Shown: positions 9,064 to 17,512, numbered from the stretch's first letter. The stretch is 64,000 nt of DNA from Acidobacteriota bacterium (GCA_022340665.1 JAJDNM010000010.1:1-64000), one strand, 5' to 3'. Numbers and translations: made by a program. The notes: a model not told the origin generated them from the letters alone.

Positions 9064-10287
9064 GTGCGATCGGACATCGATGAACAGCTCGACTATCTGA
9101 CCAAAGGTTGCGTTGACGTCGTTCCAGCCGAGCAATTGGCAGAGAAGCTGAGCAAGGCAAAAAAGACCGGGAAGCCGCTCGTGATCAAAGTGGGTTTCGA
9201 CCCATCTGCCCCCGATCTTCATCTCGGCCACACGGTTGTGATTCGCAAAATGCGCCATTTTCAACAGCTTGGACACCGGGTGGTGTTTCTGATAGGGGAC
9301 TTCACCGGGTTGATCGGAGACCCGACGGGAAAGAAGAGCACGCGCCCTCAGCTCACACCCGAGGAGATCGAGGAGAACGCGGCCACATACCGGCGCCAGA
9401 TATTCAAACTGCTCGATCCCGAGTCGACGGTCATCGATTTCAACTCACGCTGGTTGGGTTCGCTGAGCTCGGCGGACTGGATCCGGTTGGCAGCCAAGGT
9501 GACGGTCGCACAAATGCTCGAACGAGACGACTTTAGGACCCGCTACGAAAACCAACAACCGATCGCTCTGCACGAGTTTCTTTACCCACTCGCCCAGGCG
9601 TACGACTCGGTGGCGCTCGAGGTCGATGTTGAGCTTGGAGGTACCGACCAACTCTTCAATCTGCTGGTTGGGCGTCATCTCATGCGAGAGCATGGGATGG
9701 ACCCACAGGTCGTCATGACATTGCCCCTTCTCGAAGGGCTCGACGGTGTCGAGAAGATGTCGAAATCGCTCGGCAACTACGTGGCGGTGGAGGATGAGCC
9801 AGCCGAGATGTATGGCAAATTGATGTCCATATCGGACGATCTGATGTGGAAGTATTGGCTTCTCCTGACGGACCGCAGTGCGGAGGAAATCGAGGCCGAG
9901 CGACAACGGGTGGCGAACGGTGAAATTCATCCGATGGACGTCAAAAAGGAGTTGGCCTCCACAATTGTCACGGAGTTTCACTCAGCCGAGGAAGCCGAAG
10001 GTGCGAGGCGAGAGTTCGAGCGGGTCTTCTCTTCGGGTCAACTCCCGCAAAACATCCCGGAACGGTTTGTTGAATCGACCGGTGAAACGATGCTTCTGTC
10101 AAGAGTCCTCGTAGAGGGCGGCCTCGCCTCGTCCAACTCCGAGGCGAGGCGGCTGATCCAGCAGGGCGGGGTCAAGGTTGATGGCGAGGTGGTGGGGGAC
10201 ATCAAGGCCACGATCGCAACCACCGGGATCGACCCGATTCTGATCCAGGTCGGAAAACGTCGGTTCGCCAGGGTAACCTTCACCTGA
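9064..10287 (+). CDS. tyrS: Tyrosyl-tRNA synthetase
   Basis: This 407-residue class I synthetase attaches tyrosine to tRNA-Tyr. The catalytic core shows the HIGH-type motif HLGH at 53-56 and KMSKS at 231-235. Its Gly-Gly-Thr-Asp-Gln tract (ELGGTDQLFNLLVGR) sits in the tyrosine pocket. A C-terminal S4 RNA-binding domain follows (about 340-405: SNSEARRLIQQGGVKVDGE). The long tract between HLGH and KMSKS and the overall length fit the TyrRS form found in many proteobacteria and Acidobacteriota. The start is GTG, supported by GAGGAGG six bases upstream. It lies downstream of the M16-like gene and may share its transcript. It converges on fur. Confidence 0.96.
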   Translation: MRSDIDEQLDYLTKGCVDVVPAEQLAEKLSKAKKTGKPLVIKVGFDPSAPDLHLGHTVVIRKMRHFQQLGHRVVFLIGDFTGLIGDPTGKKSTRPQLTPEEIEENAATYRRQIFKLLDPESTVIDFNSRWLGSLSSADWIRLAAKVTVAQMLERDDFRTRYENQQPIALHEFLYPLAQAYDSVALEVDVELGGTDQLFNLLVGRHLMREHGMDPQVVMTLPLLEGLDGVEKMSKSLGNYVAVEDEPAEMYGKLMSISDDLMWKYWLLLTDRSAEEIEAERQRVANGEIHPMDVKKELASTIVTEFHSAEEAEGARREFERVFSSGQLPQNIPERFVESTGETMLLSRVLVEGGLASSNSEARRLIQQGGVKVDGEVVGDIKATIATTGIDPILIQVGKRRFARVTFT

Positions 10288-10380
10288 TCCACACAAGCCC
10301 AGCAATCGAGGAGCGAAAGCTCTGGCCCCCCAGCCGGAGGGACAGGAAGGGCTTCGTCGACGAACCGTAAGTCCTTGATG

Positions 10381-10406
10381 AAAAAGCCCCACAACAGCAG
10401 CGGGGC
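10381..10406 (-). terminator. Rho-independent terminator of fur
   Basis: Read on the minus strand, GCCCC and GGGGC form a five-base GC stem around an 11-base loop, followed at once by five T residues. It lies 22 bases past the fur stop codon, in the correct orientation to end fur transcription. Confidence 0.6.
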
Positions 10407-10427
10407 GTAGGTTGGTCGGTGTATCGA

Positions 10428-10895
10428 TCAGAAGAAGGACGTATCCTGCTCGACCTTTTGGCCTTCTTCGCTGAGGCCCTGGATCTGGATCGATATGAAG
10501 GTCGGTCGGAACTTGTGCTCCTGGCACAAGCGACGGAGCCTTTCGTCGAGGTCAGCATCCCAGAACTCGATGATTTTTCCTGTCGCGGTACAGACCATAT
10601 GATGGTGGCCACCACCGGGCTCCATCTTTTCGTAGTAGTAGTGCTCGCGACCGAGCCGGCTCTTTCGAACCAGTCCGCATTGGACCAGCAGGTCGAGAGT
10701 CCGGTAGACCGTTGCACGGGATACTTTTCGCTGCTTGCTCTTCATCCTCGCCAACAGATCGTCCGCATCGAGGTGCTCGTCGGTGGCGAAAATCTCGTCG
10801 AGCAGAGCGAGACGTTCCTGGGTCACCTTGAGGTTGTTTTCCCTCAGGTACTGAATGAAGAGTTTCTGCGCCCTCTGTGCAAGTTTGCTGCTCAT
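10428..10895 (-). CDS. fur: Fur-family ferric uptake regulator
   Basis: The 155-residue protein is a Fur-type metal-responsive repressor. The N-terminal winged helix (about 15-90) contains KVSRATVYRTLDLLVQCGLV, the family DNA-recognition helix. The dimerisation part has the His-rich metal site GGGHHHMVC and ends with an acidic His-containing tail region. Only one Cys of the usual structural CxxC is present (VCTATG), as in several Fur proteins that do without that zinc site. Fur itself is favoured over Zur or PerR because of the HHHMVC metal site and the neighbouring iron genes, but the metal is not proven. It is read away from the oxidase operon, with a Fur-box-like sequence just upstream of its own start. 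Confidence 0.88.
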   Translation of the reverse strand: MSSKLAQRAQKLFIQYLRENNLKVTQERLALLDEIFATDEHLDADDLLARMKSKQRKVSRATVYRTLDLLVQCGLVRKSRLGREHYYYEKMEPGGGHHHMVCTATGKIIEFWDADLDERLRRLCQEHKFRPTFISIQIQGLSEEGQKVEQDTSFF

Positions 10896-10910
10896 ACCTT
10901 TAATCCAGTC

Positions 10911-10926
10911 TCATTATCATAGTCTC
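10911..10926. promoter_or_regulatory. Partial Fur-box-like sequence upstream of fur
   Basis: TCATTATCATAGTCTC begins 15 bases before the fur ATG. Its first nine bases match half of the GATAATGATAATCATTATC consensus; the second half is poor. Autoregulation of fur is common, so the position makes sense, but the match is incomplete. Confidence 0.4.
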
Positions 10927-10997
10927 GATAAACGGTAGCGTCGATGAGAGGTTGTGTCAAGAGACCAGAAGATGGTTTTCCGCACGTGCCTGACCGG

Positions 10998-11024
10998 CGA
11001 TTGCTGGCGCCGACGGAGCAATCG
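10998..11024. repeat. Perfect 8-bp inverted repeat between fur and the oxidase operon
   Basis: CGATTGCT (10998-11005) and AGCAATCG (11017-11024) flank an 11-base GC-rich spacer. It lies about 100 bases from the fur start and 130 from the oxidase start. It has no T-run, so it is more likely an operator or a 5' RNA hairpin than a terminator. Confidence 0.45.
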
Positions 11025-11153
11025 TCCCGCTGGGATGGCTTCAAGAGGTGTGTCATGGTGAAGATTGTTCATATGTAGGCGATTTATTTCGAGGGGTTTG
11101 CGCCGCGAGATCGAGGGTGGTATTTTTTCCGCAGAGTTCCTTTGGAGGGTGTT

Positions 11154-12686
11154 ATGGACTATCCGATCTGGGACCTCGCGTTGGGTGGCGGGATGCTGAT
11201 GGCGTTGGTGGCGATACCGCACGTTATCGTCTCGCATTTCGCGATCGGCGGCGGGTTGTTGATTGTCGTCACCGAGACGCTGGCGGTGAAACGGGGCGAT
11301 GCCCAGCTGCGTGAGCTCGCGAAACGGTCGTCGCTCGTCCTGATCCTCGTTTCGACGGTTTTTGGTGCGATCTCCGGGGTTGGTATCTGGGTGGTTGCGG
11401 GACTGATTTCCCCGGCCGCCATCTCAGCATTGATCCACACCTACGTCTGGGGATGGGCGATCGAATGGGTCTTCTTCATCATCGAAATCGTTGCTGCCCT
11501 CGTGTACTACTCGACCTGGGACAAGATTTCGAAGGGCGCCCACCTGCTCGTCGGCTGGCTCTACTTCGTAGCAGCCTACCTTTCGTTGGTGATCATCAAC
11601 GGCATCATCACTTTCATGCTGACGCCGGGGCGGTGGCTCGAGACCCACGCCTTTTGGGATGGCTTTTTCAATCCGACCTACTGGCCCTCTCTCGTCCTGC
11701 GCACCGGCATTGCAATACTGATGGCGACCGCCTTCATGGTGTTTCCGGCTCTCAAGGCGATGGCCGATCGACGGTCGGGAGTTCTTCGCTATCTCGGGTG
11801 GTGGTTGGTTGGCGGAGTCGTACTCTCCTATGCGGGATACCGGTGGTGGGAGGCGGTTCTTCCGGCGACGGTGCGAAACCTCTTTAGTGGGGCTGAACCA
11901 GCGTTGCGAGCCCTTGCCGAAACCCGCAGCTTCACCCTTTGGGCCCTTGCTCTGACGCTGATCATCGGGTTGATCATTCTTTCTGTTGCGCCACGCCTGG
12001 CGCGGCCGCTGACCGCGATGTGTTTGGCCGTGGCGGCTTTCGCGTTCTTCGGTGGCTATGAGCGGCTTCGTGAAGGGACGCGAAAACCGTTTCTCATCCA
12101 CAGTCACCTCTTTTCGAACGGCCTTCTCGTCAGCGACATCCAGGCGATCAACGATACCGGTGTGCTGGCGCGCTCCGGCTGGGCTGCGAGGGGCGCAAAT
12201 GACTCCCTCAGCGCCGGACGAGAGATCTTCCGGGCCCAGTGTTCGAGCTGCCACACGCTCGACGGATACCAGGGTATTCGCCAAGCCTTGCCTTCTTACG
12301 ATGACATGATCGCGGTGGTCTCTGACCAGCCCGCCGGGAGCGGCGATCTCGCCTTTGCAACGGAATGTGCGTCCTGTCACACGGACGTGACTGCTTCAGA
12401 GATGCGCGAGATGCTGCCGTCGAAGGACGAGATCGTTGCCGATCGAGGTTTTGTTGATGGTTTCAACTACGGCATGATCTATGGCGTCGTGACGGAGCTC
12501 CACGAGATGGGAGAGGCTTACTCTGCAATCCCTCGCGGACAGCTCATCGACACTAGCGAGTTTCGCTCCTCCTATATGCCGCCCATAGTGGGCACAGAGG
12601 AGGAACTGGATGCCCTGGTCGAGTATCTCGCCTTCATTTCGCGTGGCGATGGAGTGGCGTTGGACGAGAACGGAGGTGAGCGATGA
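11154..12686 (+). CDS. CydA-like oxidase subunit with C-terminal di-haem cytochrome c
   Basis: The 510-residue membrane protein has an N-terminal part related to cytochrome bd subunit I. A His-rich first helix (PHVIVSHFAIGGG, His23 and His28) is followed by about eight further membrane segments. An extracytoplasmic tail then carries two haem c motifs, CSSCH (363-367) and CASCH (405-409). In the cytochrome bd superfamily, CydA-like proteins with fused haem c (the OR-C type) are described in Acidobacteriota and other phyla. They are thought to act as alternative terminal oxidases or electron-entry proteins, but activity is mostly unproven. The start at 11154 is chosen because GGAGGG lies six bases upstream. 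Its last four bases overlap the next gene (ATGA), so the two are translationally coupled. Confidence 0.78.
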   Translation: MDYPIWDLALGGGMLMALVAIPHVIVSHFAIGGGLLIVVTETLAVKRGDAQLRELAKRSSLVLILVSTVFGAISGVGIWVVAGLISPAAISALIHTYVWGWAIEWVFFIIEIVAALVYYSTWDKISKGAHLLVGWLYFVAAYLSLVIINGIITFMLTPGRWLETHAFWDGFFNPTYWPSLVLRTGIAILMATAFMVFPALKAMADRRSGVLRYLGWWLVGGVVLSYAGYRWWEAVLPATVRNLFSGAEPALRALAETRSFTLWALALTLIIGLIILSVAPRLARPLTAMCLAVAAFAFFGGYERLREGTRKPFLIHSHLFSNGLLVSDIQAINDTGVLARSGWAARGANDSLSAGREIFRAQCSSCHTLDGYQGIRQALPSYDDMIAVVSDQPAGSGDLAFATECASCHTDVTASEMREMLPSKDEIVADRGFVDGFNYGMIYGVVTELHEMGEAYSAIPRGQLIDTSEFRSSYMPPIVGTEEELDALVEYLAFISRGDGVALDENGGER

Positions 12687-13801
12687 ACCCAAACTTGATT
12701 CCCGCAGTCGATCCCGCTGGCCTGCCGGGACCACCATGGTTGTTTCACATCCTCTTGGTCTTCACCTTCATTCTCCACCTGATATTCATGAATCTGACCC
12801 TCGGCGGCACGCTTCTCGCCCTGGTTGCGCACCTCAGGAGCGGAGGCAGGCGGAGCGACTTTCGCGGCGTTCTCGCTGGCCGTCTGATGGCCGTCAACAA
12901 TTACGGTATCTCTCTGACCATCACCACCGGAATCGCACCACTGCTCTTCATCCAGCTGATCTATCAGCAGTATTTCTACACTGCGACCATCCTTCTCGCT
13001 CCAGTGTGGCTTGCCATGTTGGTATTGCTGGCGGCAGGCTATTACGCCGCCTATTTCTACAAGTTCCGGGGCGCTCCGGCTCGGGGCGAAGGTGGGGGAC
13101 TGTGGCTCGGCGCAAGCGCACTCATGTTCGTGCTGATCGCCATGATTCACGTGGCGGTCAACCTGGTGCATGCCCAACCCGAGAAGTGGGCCAGCCTGGC
13201 GGACGGTGGCTGGTCGGTGCTCGGCGATCCCGCCTTCTGGCCGCGCCTCCTCCACTTCGTGCTCGCCGGCATCGCATTTGCTGCCCTAGTGACGACCTGG
13301 TGGGCGACGAGGCGAGCTTCTGACGGCAGCGACGAGGAAACCAACACCGCGATTGCGCGCTGGGCATGGCGGTGGGCGTTGTGGACAACGGTTCTCCAGG
13401 TGGCGGACGGCTTTCTCTTGCTGATGGTGCTACCGCGACCGGTGCTGCGGGGATTGATGTCCGGGGGGATCGCGACGCTCGGCCCGATGACGTTGGGCAT
13501 TTTCGCCGGGATCGGCCTCCTGATGATGCTTGCACGGGTGTCCAATCCGGTGGAGAAGCCGACTCTCGTGACGGGGACCCTTGCTGCGATGACGGTGACG
13601 ATTGCCATCATGAGTATCACTCGACATCAGATTCGAGGACTGTATCTCGAACCAACTCTCGCCCAGACAAGCTTCCAGGTCGTGCCCCAGTGGGGGAACT
13701 TCCTGCTTTTCGTCGTGATTCTGGTGGCTGGCCTAGCGACGGTCGCGTACATGGTGCGGCGCGTTCTCGTATCGCCTGCTGACGGCGCTGACGCAGCATA
13801 G
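12683..13801 (+). CDS. Second CydA/CydB-like oxidase subunit
   Basis: The 372-residue membrane protein has about eight or nine hydrophobic helices. Its first helix contains LHLIFMNLTLGG, which resembles the haem-ligand helix of cytochrome bd proteins and the equivalent helix of the upstream subunit. It has no CxxCH motif and no soluble tail. It starts inside the stop codon of the preceding gene, so I read the pair as one heterodimeric membrane complex, the upstream subunit bringing haem c and this one completing the membrane core. No typical CydB or CydX gene is nearby. Which helix binds haem or quinol cannot be decided from sequence by eye. Confidence 0.7.
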   Translation: MNPNLIPAVDPAGLPGPPWLFHILLVFTFILHLIFMNLTLGGTLLALVAHLRSGGRRSDFRGVLAGRLMAVNNYGISLTITTGIAPLLFIQLIYQQYFYTATILLAPVWLAMLVLLAAGYYAAYFYKFRGAPARGEGGGLWLGASALMFVLIAMIHVAVNLVHAQPEKWASLADGGWSVLGDPAFWPRLLHFVLAGIAFAALVTTWWATRRASDGSDEETNTAIARWAWRWALWTTVLQVADGFLLLMVLPRPVLRGLMSGGIATLGPMTLGIFAGIGLLMMLARVSNPVEKPTLVTGTLAAMTVTIAIMSITRHQIRGLYLEPTLAQTSFQVVPQWGNFLLFVVILVAGLATVAYMVRRVLVSPADGADAA

Positions 13802-13817
13802 GCTCGACTGAGCTCGG

Positions 13818-13834
13818 AGCCCTTTCGAAGGGTT
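13818..13834 (+). terminator. Possible weak terminator after the oxidase operon
   Basis: AGCCCTT and AAGGGTT form a seven-pair stem (one G-U) around a TCG loop, 17 bases past the stop. Only a broken T-rich stretch follows, so read-through into the next operon is possible. Confidence 0.3.
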
Positions 13835-13853
13835 GGTCTCGAATTTGATTTTT

Positions 13854-13870
13854 GTATACAGTTTGTATAC
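13854..13870. promoter_or_regulatory. Double GTATAC palindrome, likely operator of the GntR gene
   Basis: GTATAC occurs twice (13854-13859 and 13865-13870) with five bases between, giving the symmetric element GTATACAGTTTGTATAC. It ends nine bases before the GntR start. FadR/FCD-type regulators bind short palindromes of the form TNGTNNNACNA near their own promoters, which this resembles. Autoregulation is inferred from position. Confidence 0.6.
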
Positions 13871-13879
13871 GATCTTTTC

Positions 13880-14572
13880 GTGGGGAATGGAGCGTTGGCA
13901 CAGATCGTCGAAAAGAGGACTGCAGCCGAGCAGGTTTATCGAGCCCTCAAGCGCGACATCATCACGCTGCGTCATCGCCCGGGCGTATCGCTGACCGAAC
14001 ACCAGCTTGCCGAGCTTTACGGGACCAGCCGCGTTCCAGTGCGCGAGGCGTGCAGGCGGCTGGACCAGGAGGGACTTCTCACCGGGCGACCGTATCGGGG
14101 TTATTCGGTGAATCAGATTTCTCTCAAAGAGATTGGGGATTGCTTCGACCTTCGGCTTGGTCTCGAAACGCTGGCCGTGAAGCTGGTAATTCAACGTTCC
14201 ACGGACACCGATATCGAACGTCTGCAGGAGCTTGCAAGCACCGAATACACTTTTCACGATTGGGACTCCTATGTCGAGTTTCTGGATCGAAATCTCGATT
14301 TCCACATTCAGCTGGCAACGCTGTCCCGGAATGATCGGCTGGTATCGGCCCTCCGAGACCTCCTTGGAAGCATGCAGCGGTTTTTCTTTCTCGGTCTTGA
14401 CCTGGGCGATTTCGCGTCTGAAATGCGGGGCGAGCACGAAGAGTTGGTAACGCTTCTTTCGGGTGGCAACGCGGATGACGCGACGGCCTGCCTGAAGAGA
14501 CAGATTTCATCATCGCGCGACCGCATCCTGCGCGCGCTCATCGAAGACAGGATCGATATTCCGATTGAATGA
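13880..14572 (+). CDS. GntR-family transcriptional regulator (FCD subfamily)
   Basis: The 230-residue protein has an N-terminal winged helix (about 15-80: AAEQVYRALKRDIITLRH, then the recognition part LAELYGTSRVPVREACRRLDQEGLL). A C-terminal helical FCD domain follows, with the acidic/His residues expected of a metal or small-acid site (FCLRLGLE-type helix, FHIQLATLSRN, EHEELVTLL). FCD regulators usually respond to carboxylic acids or amino-acid derivatives. The GTG start has no clear Shine-Dalgarno sequence; the operator-like palindrome sits directly before it, so the mRNA may be almost leaderless. It is followed eight bases later by a cysteine desulfurase, its likely target along with itself. 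The effector is unknown. Confidence 0.88.
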   Translation: MGNGALAQIVEKRTAAEQVYRALKRDIITLRHRPGVSLTEHQLAELYGTSRVPVREACRRLDQEGLLTGRPYRGYSVNQISLKEIGDCFDLRLGLETLAVKLVIQRSTDTDIERLQELASTEYTFHDWDSYVEFLDRNLDFHIQLATLSRNDRLVSALRDLLGSMQRFFFLGLDLGDFASEMRGEHEELVTLLSGGNADDATACLKRQISSSRDRILRALIEDRIDIPIE

Positions 14573-14580
14573 GGTACACA

Positions 14581-15786
14581 ATGTCTGACTTCGTCTATCT
14601 CGACAACGCTGCCACGACTTTTCCGAAGCCGCCCGAGGTCATACGGTACATGTGCGATTTCTACCAGACACGGGGCGTCAACCCTGGTCGTACCGGGTTC
14701 GACCTTGCTCTCGAGGCCGAGGAGACACTGGCCAATGCGCGAAGGGCCTTGACGGAATTCTTCGGGGGTAGTGAACCGAATCGCCTCGTCTTCTCCCATA
14801 ACGTCACAGATGCGCTCAATCTTCTTATTTCAAGCGTCCTCACATCCGGAGATCATGCAATCACCACCTGTCTCGAGCACAACTCGGTGCTGCGTCCCAT
14901 GTATTTGCACCGGGAGCACGGCGTCGAGGTGGATTTCGTTCCCTTTGACGGCGACGGCTATGTTGACCCTGACGATATTGCCAGCCGGATCCGATCCAAC
15001 ACCAAGCTGGTCGTCATGAATCACGGTTCGAACGTCATCGGAACAATCCAGCCGGTAACGGAAGTCGGTCGTCGCTGTCGTGAGAGCGGCGTCCTGTTCG
15101 CCATTGACGCCGCCCAGACCGCTGGTCTGGTGCCGATCGATGTGGACTCGATGAATGTTGATGTTGTGTGCTTCACCGGTCACAAATCGCTCTTCGGCCC
15201 CTCCGGTACCGGAGGCATGTACGTTGGCGAGCACGTCGATATCAAGCCCTGTCGCGCGGGTGGCACCGGCGTCATGAGCGCCCTCAAGCAGCAGCCGGAT
15301 GCTTTTCCGTGGAGGATGGAGTTCGGCACGGTGAACACGATGGGCGTTTCCGGCCTGCTGGCGGCACAGAACTGGATCTCTGAGCGCGGTGGCGTCGAAA
15401 CGATCTTCGACCATGAAATGTGCCACGCGCGGCGCCTGCATGAGGGCCTTTCGGCCATCGACGGAGTTCGACTCTACTGTGCAGATCTCGAACGGGATCA
15501 TCTGCCAGTCTTCGTGTTCAACATTGACGGCCTGCCGGCCGACCAGGTTGGTACGTTCCTCGATGTCGAGCACGATGTCATTACGAGGACCGGCCTCCAT
15601 TGCGCCCCGTTGGTCCACGAGGGCATCGGGACCTTTGACGATGGCGGTACAGTTCGCTTCTCGCCTGGCGTGTTCACCAACGACGAGGACGTGGAACACG
15701 CAATCGGTGCGGTCGCCGAAACGGCCAAATATGCTCGGTCGAAGCTCGGTACGTCGCGGCCTTCAACCGTTGTCGCCCGCGTGTGA
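14581..15786 (+). CDS. Cysteine desulfurase / selenocysteine-lyase-like PLP enzyme
   Basis: The 401-residue protein is a class V aminotransferase-fold enzyme of the cysteine desulfurase family, which takes sulfur (or selenium) from cysteine to form a persulfide. It shows VYLDNAATTFPKP at the N-terminus, the His of CLEHNS, DAAQT, the PLP-binding Lys in FTGHKSLFGPSG, and the catalytic Cys segment RTGLHCAPLVHE. The loop length resembles group II enzymes (SufS/CsdA). The start at 14581 has GAGG six bases upstream. There are no SufBCD, IscU or scaffold genes beside it, so it may serve a specialised sulfur or selenium need; a selB gene lies 37 kb away. Its 3' end overlaps the convergent bolA by 24 bases. 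Confidence 0.9.
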   Translation: MSDFVYLDNAATTFPKPPEVIRYMCDFYQTRGVNPGRTGFDLALEAEETLANARRALTEFFGGSEPNRLVFSHNVTDALNLLISSVLTSGDHAITTCLEHNSVLRPMYLHREHGVEVDFVPFDGDGYVDPDDIASRIRSNTKLVVMNHGSNVIGTIQPVTEVGRRCRESGVLFAIDAAQTAGLVPIDVDSMNVDVVCFTGHKSLFGPSGTGGMYVGEHVDIKPCRAGGTGVMSALKQQPDAFPWRMEFGTVNTMGVSGLLAAQNWISERGGVETIFDHEMCHARRLHEGLSAIDGVRLYCADLERDHLPVFVFNIDGLPADQVGTFLDVEHDVITRTGLHCAPLVHEGIGTFDDGGTVRFSPGVFTNDEDVEHAIGAVAETAKYARSKLGTSRPSTVVARV

Positions 15787-16074
15787 GCGCTCGTCATTCG
15801 ACCACTCTTCAGGGGTCAGCGTGCGCATCGAGAGCGCGTGGATGTCGTTCGTCAATAGGTCTGCAAGGGCCTGATAGACAAGACGCTGCGCCGCCACCCG
15901 GGAGAGACCTCGAAAACGCTCCGAGACAGCGACAACCCGGAAATGCCCTGCACCGTCTTGTGTCCCCGCGTGACCCTCATGAAGTGCACTCTGGTCGACT
16001 ACCGATACGTATTGGGCTTCGAGCTCGAGCAGGAGTGCGTTTTTGATCTTTTGTGCGCGGTCTGACTCTTCCAT
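15763..16074 (-). CDS. bolA: BolA-family protein
   Basis: The 103-residue protein has the BolA fold: N-terminal helix, SALHEGHAGTQDGAGHFRVVAVS with the conserved His of the metal/Fe-S site, then RLVYQALADLL and the closing HALSMRTLTPEEW. BolA proteins bind monothiol glutaredoxins and help deliver Fe-S clusters; no glutaredoxin gene is in the window. The ATG at 16074 gives the standard length. The gene is read opposite to the cysteine desulfurase and their 3' ends overlap by 24 bases, so the two mRNAs are partly complementary. It lies 81 bases past the diguanylate cyclase and could be on the same leftward transcript. Confidence 0.92.
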   Translation of the reverse strand: MEESDRAQKIKNALLLELEAQYVSVVDQSALHEGHAGTQDGAGHFRVVAVSERFRGLSRVAAQRLVYQALADLLTNDIHALSMRTLTPEEWSNDERSHAGDNG

Positions 16075-16155
16075 CGTTGGATCGCATCCTCCAGCCGGTT
16101 GTCGACAGACAACCACTTTGCCGAGGAGTATCTTCCCGGTTTGGGGATGGACTCA

Positions 16156-17370
16156 TCAATCCGGGCCCGACGAAGGGCCGGTGGCGCCTTTCCCGATACC
16201 TGCAGCGAGACGGCGAGCGAGCTCCCAATACGGCACGGTGCGATTGCGACCAAGCTCCTTTGCCGCGTACATGCAGGTATCGGCCTTGCGAAGTAGCAGT
16301 TCTTTTGCCTTTTGCGCATTATGATCGCCGGGGTCGAGTTCGGGCAGGATGTCGGCCTGCAATGTTGCGATGCCAATCGAGCACGTCACCACACCCTCGA
16401 TCCGAAGCTCCTCACTCCCTTCGGATTTGTCGACATCGGCGGTGACGACGAACGCTCGATCCGCAATGTTCTGCCGAATCGTCTCCGCCACCCAATAGGT
16501 TTCCTGACGACCGGCGCCCGGCAAGGCAATCACGAATTCATCTCCACCATAACGTGCAGCCACCCCTGCTCCGGGGATGATCTGTTTCAGGGTTGCTCCG
16601 ACCTGTGCAAGCAAACGGCTTCCGATCAAATGTCCGTGGTTGTCGTTGACCTCTTTGAAATGGTCGAGGTCGAGGAAAATGATTCCACACTCAGATCCAG
16701 TCGCGACGGCGTCATCGATGATCCTCGCCAAGCTGCCGTGAAGATAGCGATCGTTATAGAGCTCGGTCAGTTCATCTCTCTTGGCGATTTCCCGTGCTCG
16801 CTGGGCGTCGATGGCATTGAGAACCGAGAGGGAGATGGTCTGCGCGAAGATTCCAAGAAGCGCAACGTCGGCGGCCGAGTAACCGCTTCCTCCCGAGTGG
16901 TTCAGAAGCTCGATGACACCAATCGTACGGCCGTCGGCGGTGAGCGGTGCGCCGACGACGGAGTCAATCTTGAAACCGATCCGAAGACCGGGCCCGCTGC
17001 GAAAGACCGGGTCGGCGAGAGGTTCGGAGCATGAGTAGGGCTCTCCGGTTCGGTATACCTCGCCGATGATGCCCTTGCCAGTGCTGAACCGTTCCTCCAT
17101 GAGGTCGTCGGATTTCGGTCCGAACCCGGCGATCACCACTAGCGAAAGGCTGTTCCCGTGTTCGTCAACGTCCAGAGGGTCATCGAGGTAGATGGTTCCC
17201 GCTTCTGATGGTAGGAAATCGTTGGCTCGGCGGAGAAGCTCGCGAAAAATCCGGTCGAGATCGAGATCAGCCCCCGCTGCCGATCGGTGCTCACGCTTGA
17301 GAAAATGCGCGAGCTTGGCACTACCGATGCAGTGAATTCCCGGTCGTGTCGCCGGAACGCCCTCAACCAT
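16156..17370 (-). CDS. GAF-GGDEF diguanylate cyclase
   Basis: The 404-residue cytoplasmic protein has a GAF sensor domain (about 35-205) and a GGDEF domain (about 215-385) with an intact RYGGDEF active site and the FLDLDHFKEVND metal-binding segment. It should make the second messenger cyclic di-GMP. The RxxD inhibitory site usually found five residues before GGDEF is absent (IPGAGVAARYGGDEF), so product inhibition may be weak or missing. There are no membrane segments, so the input signal is cytoplasmic, possibly a small molecule bound by the GAF domain. It follows tatA on the same strand with a 142-base gap, and no phosphodiesterase or PilZ gene is nearby. Confidence 0.92.
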   Translation of the reverse strand: MVEGVPATRPGIHCIGSAKLAHFLKREHRSAAGADLDLDRIFRELLRRANDFLPSEAGTIYLDDPLDVDEHGNSLSLVVIAGFGPKSDDLMEERFSTGKGIIGEVYRTGEPYSCSEPLADPVFRSGPGLRIGFKIDSVVGAPLTADGRTIGVIELLNHSGGSGYSAADVALLGIFAQTISLSVLNAIDAQRAREIAKRDELTELYNDRYLHGSLARIIDDAVATGSECGIIFLDLDHFKEVNDNHGHLIGSRLLAQVGATLKQIIPGAGVAARYGGDEFVIALPGAGRQETYWVAETIRQNIADRAFVVTADVDKSEGSEELRIEGVVTCSIGIATLQADILPELDPGDHNAQKAKELLLRKADTCMYAAKELGRNRTVPYWELARRLAAGIGKGATGPSSGPD

Positions 17371-17512
17371 ACACTCCAGAATATCAGGAAGTGTCCAGCG
17401 GCAATATCGGTTGAGTCAGAAGGCGCATATCAGTACGCCGCGGGACAGGAAGGTTCGATCGCTGCCCAGACCAAGGAGTTTCTGCCACGGGTTGCCGTAC
17501 GGTCAGCACGGG

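Noticed and set aside
11424-12380. Leftward open frame of 318 residues
   Set aside because: Antisense to the oxidase subunit; very charged sequence with no family match, while the sense strand has helices and haem motifs.
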